A stretch of 5,899 nucleotides of DNA from the NCBI GenBank assembly GCA_017554135.1, contig JAFZIX010000293.1, forward strand, positions 1 to 5,899, read 5' to 3'. The DNA is from Bacteroidales bacterium. GTDB lineage: Bacteria; Bacteroidota; Bacteroidia; Bacteroidales; UBA932. A program made the position numbers and the translations under genes. Each line of letters opens with the position of its first letter. Position 1 is the stretch's first letter. The notes under the pieces were generated by a model. The model saw only the letters and a list, made by a program, of their open reading frames with translations. It searched no databases and had not been told where the DNA came from. Of the stretch, positions 1-5,899 are shown piece by piece.

Positions 1-569
1 ACACCATGGACGAATACCGGGGCAAGGTGGGGCATGGCATCCGGGACCTGGTCACCAAATCCCTGCCCGAAGATTATCGTGGAGACGCATCATACGTGGA
101 TTCGGCACTGAAAGACTTCCGTGAATACTACTCCGGCCACATAGACGTGCATACCAGACCCTACGAAGGCATGGTTAAACTACTTGAAGATTTACATAAA
201 GCCGGAACACGTATTGCAGTGGCATCCAATAAGTTCCAAGAAGGAACCGAACATCTGGTTAAGGAGTTCTTCCCCGGAGTGGAATTCGCCGCCATCTTCG
301 GCAACAAGGAAGGCTTTCCCCTCAAGCCGGATCCGGCAATAGTCGAGGAAGCCCTCAAGGCAGCCGGCGCAAGCAAAGACAGGGCCGTCATGGTCGGGGA
401 TTCCCGCACCGACATCCTCACCGCAGTCAATGGCGGCATAGGAGCAATGGTGGTCAGTTGGGGCTTCAGACCGCGCCAGGAACTTCTTAACGCCCTGGAG
501 GAGCTCTCCCCTTCCGGCAGCATTGCAGACAACGCAGAGCAACTTAGAAGCCTTCTGGGGGCATTTTAA
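1..569 (+). CDS. HAD-superfamily hydrolase, phosphoglycolate phosphatase-like (5' end outside window)
   Basis: A haloacid-dehalogenase-fold phosphatase, probably acting on phosphoglycolate or another small phosphate ester in the cytoplasm. Numbering from the first ATG in the window (position 6), motif II is the Ser in AVASNK (Ser74), motif III is the Lys of KPDP (Lys107), and motif IV is GDSRTD (131-136), whose two Asp residues bind Mg2+. WGFRPR (152-157) follows, as is common in Gph-like proteins. Motif I, the DxDGT nucleophile loop, is absent because it lies upstream of the window: the visible protein starts inside the helical cap domain, and the frame is open to base 1. The ATG at 6 is therefore most likely an internal Met. 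The gene ends in TAA with no terminator hairpin before the tRNA promoter, so some read-through into the tRNAs is possible. Substrate is not determined: pyrophosphatases and beta-phosphoglucomutases share this fold. Confidence 0.88.
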   Translation, partial: TMDEYRGKVGHGIRDLVTKSLPEDYRGDASYVDSALKDFREYYSGHIDVHTRPYEGMVKLLEDLHKAGTRIAVASNKFQEGTEHLVKEFFPGVEFAAIFGNKEGFPLKPDPAIVEEALKAAGASKDRAVMVGDSRTDILTAVNGGIGAMVVSWGFRPRQELLNALEELSPSGSIADNAEQLRSLLGAF

Positions 570-585
570 AAAAAGTTGAAAAATA

Positions 586-617
586 TTTGGATTATTAAAG
601 CATATGTTATACCTTTG
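586..617 (+). promoter_or_regulatory. Bacteroidota-type promoter for the tRNA-Lys pair
   Basis: A -33 element TTTG (586-589) and a -7 element TACCTTTG (610-617) match the Bacteroidota consensus TTTG / TAnnTTTG exactly, with 20 nt between them. Transcription would start a few bases after 617, about 15-20 nt before the first tRNA, which suits a short tRNA leader. The assignment comes from motif and position only. Confidence 0.75.
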
Positions 618-640
618 CAGTCCCGTTTTTTAGGGCGGAG

Positions 641-713
641 GACTCGTTAGCTCAGTTGGTAGAGCACAACACTTTTAATGTTGGGGTCTCGGGTTCGAGC
701 CCCGAACGGGTCA
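641..713 (+). tRNA. tRNA-Lys, anticodon UUU
   Basis: A complete 73-nt cloverleaf. The acceptor stem pairs 641-647 with 706-712 over all seven positions, including one T-G wobble, with discriminator A713. The D stem is 650-653 with 662-665. The anticodon stem is 667-671 with 679-683, around a seven-base loop carrying TTT at 674-676, which reads lysine codons AAA and AAG. The T stem is 689-693 with 701-705, with loop TTCGAGC. The CCA end is not encoded (CAC follows the acceptor region), so it must be added after transcription. It is first in a two-gene unit behind a good promoter. Confidence 0.97.
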
Positions 714-728
714 CAAAACCAGAAAAAT

Positions 729-801
729 GCACCCTTAGCTCAGCTGGTAGAGCAATTGACTCTTAATCAATGGGTCCAGGGTTCGAGCCCCTGAGGGTGT
801 A
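729..801 (+). tRNA. tRNA-Lys, anticodon CUU
   Basis: A second 73-nt cloverleaf, 15 nt after the first. The acceptor stem pairs 729-735 with 794-800, but the first pair is G-U rather than G-C. The discriminator is A801. The D stem is 738-741 with 750-753. The anticodon stem is 755-759 with 767-771, and the loop carries CTT at 762-764, specific for AAG. The T stem is 777-781 with 789-793, again around TTCGAGC. CCA is not encoded. The D arm is nearly identical to that of the neighbouring tRNA-Lys(UUU), so the pair may derive from duplication, with the two probably transcribed together. A strong hairpin terminator begins two bases after the 3' end. Confidence 0.96.
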
Positions 802-802
802 C

Positions 803-838
803 AAGAAAAAAGTCAGGCAAGCACCTGACTTTTTTCTT
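803..838. terminator. Bidirectional intrinsic terminator between tRNA-Lys pair and nadE
   Basis: A perfect 15-bp inverted repeat (803-817 against 824-838) encloses a six-base loop. The GC core GTCAGG / CCTGAC is flanked by A6 on the left and T6 on the right, so either strand gives a hairpin followed by a U run. It ends the + strand tRNA transcript and the - strand nadE transcript. The right arm extends to base 838, the last base of the nadE TAA stop. Confidence 0.92.
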
Positions 839-2760
839 TATAACCATATACTCGCAAAAGCATCGCTGGGCATTCGCCAGTCGCCGCGGGGCGAGAGAGA
901 GACGCTACCCACCTTGGGGCCGTCCGGCATGCAACTGCGCTTGAACTGCTGGCTGAAGAAACGCTTGCAGAAGGTCTTGAGCCACTTTGCTATCACAGCC
1001 TCGTCGTAGGCGCCCGCAAAGGCCTTTTTAGCCAAAAACAGCACCTTTTCCGGCGTGAATCCCCATCGCATGATATTATAGAGGAAGAAATCGTGCAACT
1101 CATACGGGCCCACCAGGTCTTCCGTCACCTGCGAGATGCTGCCGTCCGCTGCTGCTGGCAGGAGTTCGGGCGAGATGGGAGTGGCCAGAATATCCTCCAG
1201 CACAGCCTGTGCGCCGCCGAAGTGCTCCCTGGCGGCAAATGCCACCAGCGCACGCACCAGGGTCTTGGGAACGGAGGCATTCACGCCGTACATGGACATG
1301 TGGTCTCCGTTGTAGGTGCACCAGCCCAGGGCGAGTTCGGAAAGGTCTCCTGTGCCCACCACGATGCCGCCTTCCTGCCCCGCGACATCCATCAGAATCT
1401 GCGTACGCTCGCGCGCCTGTGCATTCTCGTAGGTGGTGTCGTGATTGTCCAGGGCATGCTCTATATCATCCAGATGCTGTGTCACGGAAGGAACGATGGA
1501 AATCTGCCTGGCGGTGATGCCGAGTTTCTCCATAAGCACTTCCGCGTTGCTCTTGGTGCGGGAAGACGTGCCGAAGCCCGGCATTGTGATACCTATGACT
1601 CCCTTGCGGTCCAGCCCAAGTTTATCGAATGCCAGCACGCTTACCAGCAGCGCCAGGGTGGAATCCAGGCCGCCTGAAATGCCGATGACGGCCTTCTTGC
1701 ATCCAATATGCTCCAGGCGGTTGCAGAGGCCGAGCACCTGTATATTGAGTATCTCTTTGCATCGGGCATCCAGTTCGCTCCCGGAAGGCACGAAAGGATG
1801 AGCATCGACCTTCTTCAAAAGTTTGCTGCCGAAATCCGTCGGGAAGGCATCTCCGCCCGCCACAGTGCAATAAGAATCCGCCCTGCGCGAGCCTGCATCC
1901 CGGAAATTGGGGCTCTTCGCCCTGATGGTATCGAGCCTTTCCACGTCCACATCCGCATAGATTGCGGAGGATTCGCGGCCGAAACGCTCGTTTTCCGCGA
2001 CCAGCACGCCGTTCTCGCTGATGAGCGAGGATCCGGCCCATACCAGATCCGTGGTGGATTCCCCATAGCCGCAACTGCAGTAGACATAAACCGCATTCAG
2101 GCGGGCGGCGGTGGATGCCACCAGTTGCTTGCGGTAGTCATTCTTGAGGAGGGCTTCGTTGGAAGCCGACAGGTTGATTATGACGTTTGCCCCGGCCAGC
2201 GCAGCATAACTACAAGGAGGAACGGGAACCCACAGGTCCTGGCAGATCTCCACCCCGACAACGGCCTTGCCCACAGAGAACAACTGTTTGATAGACAACC
2301 TTGTAGTCTGCCCGGCATAAACTATCTCTTTATCCACGTTGATGCCGCTCTCGAACCAGCGGGCCTCATAGAATTCAGCATGATTCGGCAGGTAAATCTT
2401 GGGCACTATGCCAAGAATCTTTCCGCCCTTTATGAGGACGGCGCAGTTGTAGAGCCTGCCGGCGCAGCGCACCGGAGCACCCACTGCCACCAGCATCCCG
2501 GCAGGGAGGGCGGCGCCTGCTATATCCGCCACCGCCTTCTCGGCGGCATCCAGCAATTGCTTCTGGCCGAACAGGTCGGCGCAGGTATAGCCGGTGGTGC
2601 AGAGTTCGGGGAAAACCACGACGGAGGCCTCCTTGGAAGCGGCTTCCTCTGCCAAGCGGATTATCTCTGCAGTATTGCGTACGGGGTCTGCCAGATACAC
2701 CCTGGGGGTGACGGCAGCCACCCGGATCAGCCCATAGTCTTTATTCTCAAGATCTTTCAT
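838..2760 (-). CDS. nadE: Glutamine-dependent NAD+ synthetase
   Basis: Makes NAD+ from deamido-NAD+ (nicotinic acid adenine dinucleotide), ATP and glutamine in the last step of NAD biosynthesis, in the cytoplasm. The 640-residue protein has two domains. The N-terminal nitrilase-type glutaminase (about 10-300) carries the catalytic triad Glu52 (FPEL), Lys121 (PKIYLPN) and Cys173 (VEICQDLW). The C-terminal synthetase (about 335-640) carries the ATP-pyrophosphatase P-loop SGGLDS (362-367) and the conserved GTGDLSE (469-475) and GWCTYNGDH (479-487) segments. Length fits the long, glutamine-using form, of which the Mycobacterium tuberculosis enzyme is the best known. The ATG start is favoured because it is followed directly by the family's N-terminal strand and lies 19 nt past a TAnnTTTG element; no strong Shine-Dalgarno is visible. 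It is transcribed alone, divergent from the thioesterase gene and convergent with the tRNAs. No key residue is missing. Confidence 0.97.
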   Translation of the reverse strand: MKDLENKDYGLIRVAAVTPRVYLADPVRNTAEIIRLAEEAASKEASVVVFPELCTTGYTCADLFGQKQLLDAAEKAVADIAGAALPAGMLVAVGAPVRCAGRLYNCAVLIKGGKILGIVPKIYLPNHAEFYEARWFESGINVDKEIVYAGQTTRLSIKQLFSVGKAVVGVEICQDLWVPVPPCSYAALAGANVIINLSASNEALLKNDYRKQLVASTAARLNAVYVYCSCGYGESTTDLVWAGSSLISENGVLVAENERFGRESSAIYADVDVERLDTIRAKSPNFRDAGSRRADSYCTVAGGDAFPTDFGSKLLKKVDAHPFVPSGSELDARCKEILNIQVLGLCNRLEHIGCKKAVIGISGGLDSTLALLVSVLAFDKLGLDRKGVIGITMPGFGTSSRTKSNAEVLMEKLGITARQISIVPSVTQHLDDIEHALDNHDTTYENAQARERTQILMDVAGQEGGIVVGTGDLSELALGWCTYNGDHMSMYGVNASVPKTLVRALVAFAAREHFGGAQAVLEDILATPISPELLPAAADGSISQVTEDLVGPYELHDFFLYNIMRWGFTPEKVLFLAKKAFAGAYDEAVIAKWLKTFCKRFFSQQFKRSCMPDGPKVGSVSLSPRGDWRMPSDAFASIWL

Positions 2761-2779
2761 AACTGTCTCTGAATTCCCA

Positions 2780-2811
2780 CAAATTTAATTATTTTTGTAC
2801 ACTTTTGCGAA
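2780..2811 (-). promoter_or_regulatory. Putative nadE promoter
   Basis: Read on the - strand, TAAATTTG (2787 down to 2780) is an exact TAnnTTTG -7 element. Twenty nucleotides further upstream lies TTCG (2811-2808), one mismatch from the TTTG -33 element. The predicted start lies in the 2770s, giving a leader of roughly 12-16 nt. The -33 match is weak and the region is AT-rich, so this is moderate evidence. Confidence 0.5.
2790..2797 (+). promoter_or_regulatory. Putative -7 element of the acyl-ACP thioesterase gene
   Basis: TATTTTTG matches TAnnTTTG exactly and ends 18 nt before the ATG at 2816. No TTTG is found at the usual distance upstream (around 2766-2770 the sequence is CT-rich), so the -33 part is missing or degenerate. 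Only two bases separate it from the divergent nadE -7 element. Confidence 0.45.
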
Positions 2812-2815
2812 AAAA

Positions 2816-3550
2816 ATGAAAGCCCCCATAGTCACTCAGGAGTTGGAAATCCACAGTTACGAAACCGACCCCAATTCACGCATAAAAGCCGTAGCGCTTC
2901 AGCATCTGCTGCAGGAAATGGCTTATAAAGGCTCCGATTTCTGCAAGTGCGGCCAGGACGTAATGCAGGCCAAAGGCCTGTTCTGGGCGCTTAACAGGAT
3001 TCATTTCCGCATTCTCGATACGCCCATGTGGGGAGATAAGGTCATACTCCAGACCTGGTCTTACGGGCAGGCTGGGCCGCTCTGGCACCGTAATTTCAAG
3101 ATGGTGCGCCCCGAGGCCCCGGAAGAACCCATCGTGCTGGGCACATCCGCCTGGACCATAGTCAGCATCAGCGAAAGAAGCATCTGCAGGGAGGATCCCG
3201 GCTTCGATGCCTCCCGCCACTACCCGGCGGAGACGCTCCCCCTCTGCACCAAGATCCAGATCCCTGGGAATGTCGAAGCGGCGCCAGCAGGCAGCCACGA
3301 CGTGGTCTGGTCCGACCTCGACATCAACGGGCATGCGAACAACTGCGCCTACACCAGATGGGCCATGGACGCCCTCCCCGCCGACTATCTTAACTCACAC
3401 ATTATCAGGGACGTAGAAGTGAACTACTACCACGAGATCCACCTCGGCGAGAAGGTGGAACTCAGCGTGGCCCGCACGGGACAACAGTGGTTTGTCACCG
3501 GGAAAAGCGGCGACAAGGTCTGTTTTGTGGAAAGATTCGAATTCGACTAG
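2816..3550 (+). CDS. Acyl-ACP thioesterase (FatA/FatB-like, double hotdog)
   Basis: Hydrolyses fatty acyl-acyl carrier protein to release free fatty acid, a soluble enzyme of fatty acid and lipid metabolism. The 244 residues fit the short bacterial members of the acyl-ACP thioesterase family, two tandem hotdog domains without the plant transit peptide. The N-terminal hotdog (about 1-125) includes the LQEMAYKGSDF helix and the strand FWALNRIHFRI. The C-terminal hotdog (about 150-244) has the signature WSDLDINGHANN, in which Asp169, Asn171 and His173 correspond to the plant catalytic D-x-N-x-H residues, followed by VEVNYYHEI (200-208). The frame stays open upstream to a TTG at 2795, but that TTG is part of the probable -7 element and adds a non-conserved stretch, so ATG 2816 is preferred. 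The leader is A-rich with no Shine-Dalgarno, usual in this phylum. It stands alone, and its TAG stop shares CTAG with glpC. Chain-length preference cannot be read from the sequence. Confidence 0.93.
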   Translation: MKAPIVTQELEIHSYETDPNSRIKAVALQHLLQEMAYKGSDFCKCGQDVMQAKGLFWALNRIHFRILDTPMWGDKVILQTWSYGQAGPLWHRNFKMVRPEAPEEPIVLGTSAWTIVSISERSICREDPGFDASRHYPAETLPLCTKIQIPGNVEAAPAGSHDVVWSDLDINGHANNCAYTRWAMDALPADYLNSHIIRDVEVNYYHEIHLGEKVELSVARTGQQWFVTGKSGDKVCFVERFEFD

Positions 3551-4746
3551 GCTTCGATTGCAGCGGCAAGTATTTCTATAGGATTGAGCACGGGAATGCC
3601 TGTGCTCATTTCTATCTGCCACTTGCAGGTCTCGCAGTCGGTGGCCACATATTCCGGATTACTGGTCTTGATGTCCGTGAACAGTTTGGCGCCTATCTTC
3701 TGCGAATATTCGTAGTTCTCTTTCTTGAATCCGAAGGTGCCGGAAATGCCGCAGCAGTTCTGGTCCAGGACAGTGAGAGTCACACCCGGAATCATGCGCA
3801 GCAATTCTATCGAATAATACTGCCATCCCATCTTCTGCATGTGACAGGCGGTGTGATATACCACCTTCATTTTGAAGTCTTTACGGAACTTCAGTTTAAT
3901 CTCTCCTGAAGACAGTTTTTCATACAACCACTTGGTGGCCAGCATGAGATTATCCCTCACATCGGCATTCTCCAGACCGAGCACATCGGGGTATTCATCC
4001 CTCATCGTGAAGGTGCAGGTAGAAGATGTCGTGAGCACAGGCTCCCCTTCTCCCACTGCCTTGCGTATGGATTTGAGATTTAGTTCTCCCTGCTTCTTAG
4101 CCTTGGCTGCAAAGCCATTGCTCATCAAGGCCACCCCGCAGCATTTTTCCTTGTCCAGCAGATGCACCCCGTAACCGGCGGCGTTCATAATCTTCACAAG
4201 GTCCTGCCCCTGCTTGGGATAGTTGTAGTTCACATAGCAACCATGGAAATAGGTCACGAACTTGTCGAACCCGGACTGGTCCTGCTTACGGAACCAACTC
4301 ACGAACTTCTGGCGGGAATACTTGGGGAAAGTACGATGCTTGTCAACACCTAACATGCCGTGCATCACCGACTTGACAGGCTTGAATTGGAGCACTTCGT
4401 TAACCACAGGAGCCACCGGGCTGGAGAGCGAACCGACCAGGTCGGTGGATGCCAGGGCCCAGTCCCTGAGGCCGCGCAGGCCCTTGACTTTTGCCTGGGA
4501 ACCATACTTGATGCGCGCGCTCTGGATCATATCCCCGATGTGCACATCGGAAGGGCAGGCCACCTCGCAGCGCTTGCAGTTAAGGCAGTACTTCAACGCA
4601 TAATCGAAGAACGCAGGGTCTTTCAACCTGTAGCGTTCCCCGTCCGGACCGGCTTTCTTGGGGCCGGGATAATCCGGATTGACCTCCATCATGGGGCATA
4701 CCAGAGTGCAGAGGTTGCACTTGAGACATTGTTCAAGATTATTCAT
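3547..4746 (-). CDS. glpC: Anaerobic glycerol-3-phosphate dehydrogenase, iron-sulfur subunit C
   Basis: The electron-transfer subunit that links the GlpA/GlpB catalytic pair to membrane menaquinone during anaerobic growth on glycerol or glycerol-3-phosphate. The 399 residues match the family length (about 396 in E. coli). Two ferredoxin-type 4Fe-4S motifs lie at the N-terminus: Cys7, 10, 13, 17 and Cys54, 57, 60, 64, the second in NCKRCEVACPSD. Two cysteine-rich CCG repeats follow, of the type seen in heterodisulfide reductase HdrB and succinate:quinone reductases: Cys170 with CCG 202-204 and Cys244, then Cys301 with CCG 331-333 and CxxC 371-374. No transmembrane helix is evident, so membrane attachment would be peripheral. 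The ATG overlaps the end of glpB by 8 bp, implying coupled translation, and a weak GGGAGA lies about 10 nt upstream. It is the last gene of the operon. No terminator hairpin is visible after its stop, which abuts the thioesterase gene. Confidence 0.96.
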   Translation of the reverse strand: MNNLEQCLKCNLCTLVCPMMEVNPDYPGPKKAGPDGERYRLKDPAFFDYALKYCLNCKRCEVACPSDVHIGDMIQSARIKYGSQAKVKGLRGLRDWALASTDLVGSLSSPVAPVVNEVLQFKPVKSVMHGMLGVDKHRTFPKYSRQKFVSWFRKQDQSGFDKFVTYFHGCYVNYNYPKQGQDLVKIMNAAGYGVHLLDKEKCCGVALMSNGFAAKAKKQGELNLKSIRKAVGEGEPVLTTSSTCTFTMRDEYPDVLGLENADVRDNLMLATKWLYEKLSSGEIKLKFRKDFKMKVVYHTACHMQKMGWQYYSIELLRMIPGVTLTVLDQNCCGISGTFGFKKENYEYSQKIGAKLFTDIKTSNPEYVATDCETCKWQIEMSTGIPVLNPIEILAAAIEA

Positions 4747-5263
4747 TGCAGATATCTCCCACGGCTGAAAGGTTAACTATTGCTTTGCCGGCCACCAGCA
4801 CATGGCCTTCGGCATCGGTCTTGACCCGGAACTTCATAAAAGGCTGGGGGGCATTGATATCGGGATCATACCATTTGGTGCGGTCCGGATTATAATCCAC
4901 ATCCGCCCCGAAAACGGGCTCCCAGATATGCTCCTTGTCGGAAAGCAGGCCGCGGGAGAAGAACTTCCCGGTGGCCAGGATATACTTTTCTGCGGTCAGA
5001 GGCTCACGCTCTCCCAGATTGCGGGTGATGACTCCGGTCACCTTCCCGTCTTCTATTATACCGCGTTCCGCCCTGTCCCCGCGAAGCACGGTGACACCGG
5101 CTTTCTGAAGGGCTGCATGGCGCGCATAGGGGCTTTCATAGCGGACAGAGGCCAGGGAAAGACCCTCGGACACCACACACACTTTCGCGCCTGTCTTAAC
5201 CAGTTTCTCGGCCTCCGTGCAGCCGGCCCAGCCGCCTCCTATTATTATGACGTCAAATTTCAT
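4739..5263 (-). CDS. glpB: Anaerobic glycerol-3-phosphate dehydrogenase subunit B, unusually short form
   Basis: By position and sequence this is GlpB, the flavoprotein partner of GlpA in oxidising glycerol-3-phosphate to dihydroxyacetone phosphate. The 174 residues begin with a Rossmann dinucleotide-binding motif, VIIIGGGWAG (5-14). From about residue 38 the sequence follows the C-terminal half of the family: a predicted strand-rich part (57-80), ILATGKFFSRGL (95-106), EPVFGADVDY (115-124), WYDPDINAPQPF (131-142) and an AVGD flavin-type motif (167-170). E. coli GlpB has about 419 residues, so some 200 central residues between the Rossmann motif and the C-terminal half are missing, as are about 25 after the GD motif. 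The frame is clean and the gene overlaps glpA by 11 bp and glpC by 8 bp, so this looks like a compact gene under translation coupling rather than a frameshift. Whether it still binds flavin and works is inference. It could instead be a decayed but in-frame remnant. Confidence 0.8.
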   Translation of the reverse strand: MKFDVIIIGGGWAGCTEAEKLVKTGAKVCVVSEGLSLASVRYESPYARHAALQKAGVTVLRGDRAERGIIEDGKVTGVITRNLGEREPLTAEKYILATGKFFSRGLLSDKEHIWEPVFGADVDYNPDRTKWYDPDINAPQPFMKFRVKTDAEGHVLVAGKAIVNLSAVGDICNE

Positions 5264-5899
5264 TCTTGTTCACTTTTTGCATGTATTCCGCTTCCCTCAG
5301 GGTATCTCCCCAAAGCACGGGGGTCATGCCCTTCCAGCGCTCCTGGAGGTATTCCTTCACAAGTTCATCGGCCCTGGAGGGATCTCCGAGTTCTTCCGCC
5401 AGCGCCGCGGCCACCTTGGGGATGCAGTAAGATCCCTGGCAGGTGCCCATGCCTATGCGGGTGTGGCGGCGCAGGTCGGATATGTTGCGCACGCCGAACT
5501 GCTTCACTGCATAGGCGATTTCCGCCTTGGTGACATGCTCGCACTCGCAGAGTATCTCTCCTCCCTTTTCGAAGTCCATCAAGGAGACTTCGGTGCCGTG
5601 ACGGCCGATAGCCGCCCTCATGTTGAACGGATCCTTGAAACGGGGCTTGCGGCCCTCCGAGCCGGGCAGGGGCTTCACTGCGGTCTCGCAGCGGGCGCTG
5701 GAGCCCAGTTTCTCGCATATCAGGTCCGTGGCCATCTCCGCCATGAGGCGGGCGGTGGTGAGTTTTCCTCCTGTGATGGTGATGAGCCCGGGGATGCCGT
5801 CGCGGGTTTCATGGTCCAGCAGGACTATACCGCGGCTGACGTTGCGGCCGTCTCCGGCGGGATCGGCAACCACCAGCGGGCGCACTCCGGCATATGCGC
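5253..5899 (-). CDS. glpA: Anaerobic glycerol-3-phosphate dehydrogenase subunit A, C-terminal part (5' end outside window)
   Basis: The catalytic FAD subunit of anaerobic glycerol-3-phosphate dehydrogenase. Only the last 214 residues of a family of about 540 are present. The first visible residues read AYAGVRPLV, matching the family's internal YSGVRPLV, so the GTG at 5885 is not a real start and the gene continues beyond the window. The visible part has GRNVSRGIVLLDH and TITGGKLTTARLMAE, typical of the GlpA/GlpD family end of the FAD domain. A BFD-like [2Fe-2S] domain follows with four cysteines, CEC and TCQGSYC (113, 115, 149 and 154 counted from that GTG). ERWKG and WGDTLRE are also conserved near the C-terminus in GlpA. 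The TGA stop overlaps the glpB start by 11 bp, so glpA, glpB and glpC form one operon in the classical order. The operon promoter lies outside the window. Confidence 0.95.
   Translation of the reverse strand, partial: AYAGVRPLVVADPAGDGRNVSRGIVLLDHETRDGIPGLITITGGKLTTARLMAEMATDLICEKLGSSARCETAVKPLPGSEGRKPRFKDPFNMRAAIGRHGTEVSLMDFEKGGEILCECEHVTKAEIAYAVKQFGVRNISDLRRHTRIGMGTCQGSYCIPKVAAALAEELGDPSRADELVKEYLQERWKGMTPVLWGDTLREAEYMQKVNKNEI

Noticed and set aside
621..640. Possible hairpin CCC...GGG just before the first tRNA
   Set aside because: Only three base pairs can form around a T-rich loop, too weak to call a terminator or leader structure.
770..1009. Short + strand frame starting inside tRNA-Lys(CUU)
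   Set aside because: It begins within a tRNA gene, crosses the terminator hairpin and then runs antisense to the end of nadE.
1708..2772. Long open frame of about 354 codons on the + strand, antisense to nadE
   Set aside because: It lies wholly opposite a gene with complete catalytic motifs, its translation has no recognisable domain, and such frames arise readily opposite GC-rich coding DNA.
2795..2815. TTG at 2795 as the start of the thioesterase
   Set aside because: The TTG is the end of the probable -7 element, so it would lie upstream of the transcript start; the added residues do not resemble the family's N-terminus, while ATG 2816 does.
4739..5263. Frameshift in glpB hiding the missing C-terminal tail
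   Set aside because: glpC starts at its normal N-terminus immediately after the glpB stop, leaving no room for about 25 further GlpB residues in another frame.
4802..5533. Open frame of about 243 codons on the + strand, antisense to glpB and glpA
   Set aside because: It spans two overlapping real genes on the opposite strand and shows no family motif; it is a shadow of their codon composition.
1..5899. Mobile element, CRISPR array, defence island or new biosynthetic system
   Set aside because: I found no transposase, integrase, direct-repeat array, target-site duplication or unknown gene cluster; every coding region belongs to a known housekeeping family.

Overview
The window looks like an ordinary chromosomal segment of a Bacteroidales-type member of the Bacteroidota. 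The reasons are promoter elements of the TTTG / TAnnTTTG kind that this phylum uses, start codons with little or no Shine-Dalgarno sequence, a stand-alone bacterial acyl-ACP thioesterase, and a two-domain NAD+ synthetase. The coding DNA is fairly GC-rich and the two true intergenic gaps are AT-rich. Genus cannot be fixed from this sequence alone.

Layout, left to right: (1) the 3' part of a phosphoglycolate-phosphatase-like HAD hydrolase on the + strand, cut by the window edge; (2) a short AT-rich gap with a well-formed Bacteroidota promoter, then two lysine tRNA genes, anticodon UUU followed by CUU, 15 nt apart; (3) a perfect 15-bp hairpin flanked by A and T runs that can terminate both the tRNA unit and the convergent nadE; (4) nadE, glutamine-dependent NAD+ synthetase, on the - strand; (5) a 55-bp divergent promoter region; (6) an acyl-ACP thioesterase on the + strand; (7) a - strand glp operon, glpA (3' part only), glpB and glpC, encoding anaerobic glycerol-3-phosphate dehydrogenase. 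The three glp genes overlap by 11 bp and 8 bp. The thioesterase and glpC converge so tightly that their two TAG stops share one CTAG. No stretch longer than 300 bases lacks a gene.

Functionally these are separate housekeeping units. GlpA/GlpB oxidise glycerol-3-phosphate and GlpC passes the electrons on to the quinone pool. NadE makes NAD+, the thioesterase releases fatty acids from acyl carrier protein, and the tRNAs decode AAA and AAG. I see no phage, transposon, CRISPR, defence or biosynthetic cluster and no clear new system. The most unusual item is a GlpB of only 174 residues. It keeps the N-terminal dinucleotide-binding motif and the C-terminal half of the family but lacks roughly 200 central residues and the usual C-terminal tail, while staying in frame and translationally coupled to both neighbours. 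Smaller curiosities are the back-to-back -7 elements between nadE and the thioesterase gene, the shared CTAG stop, and the terminator stem that reaches into the nadE stop codon.
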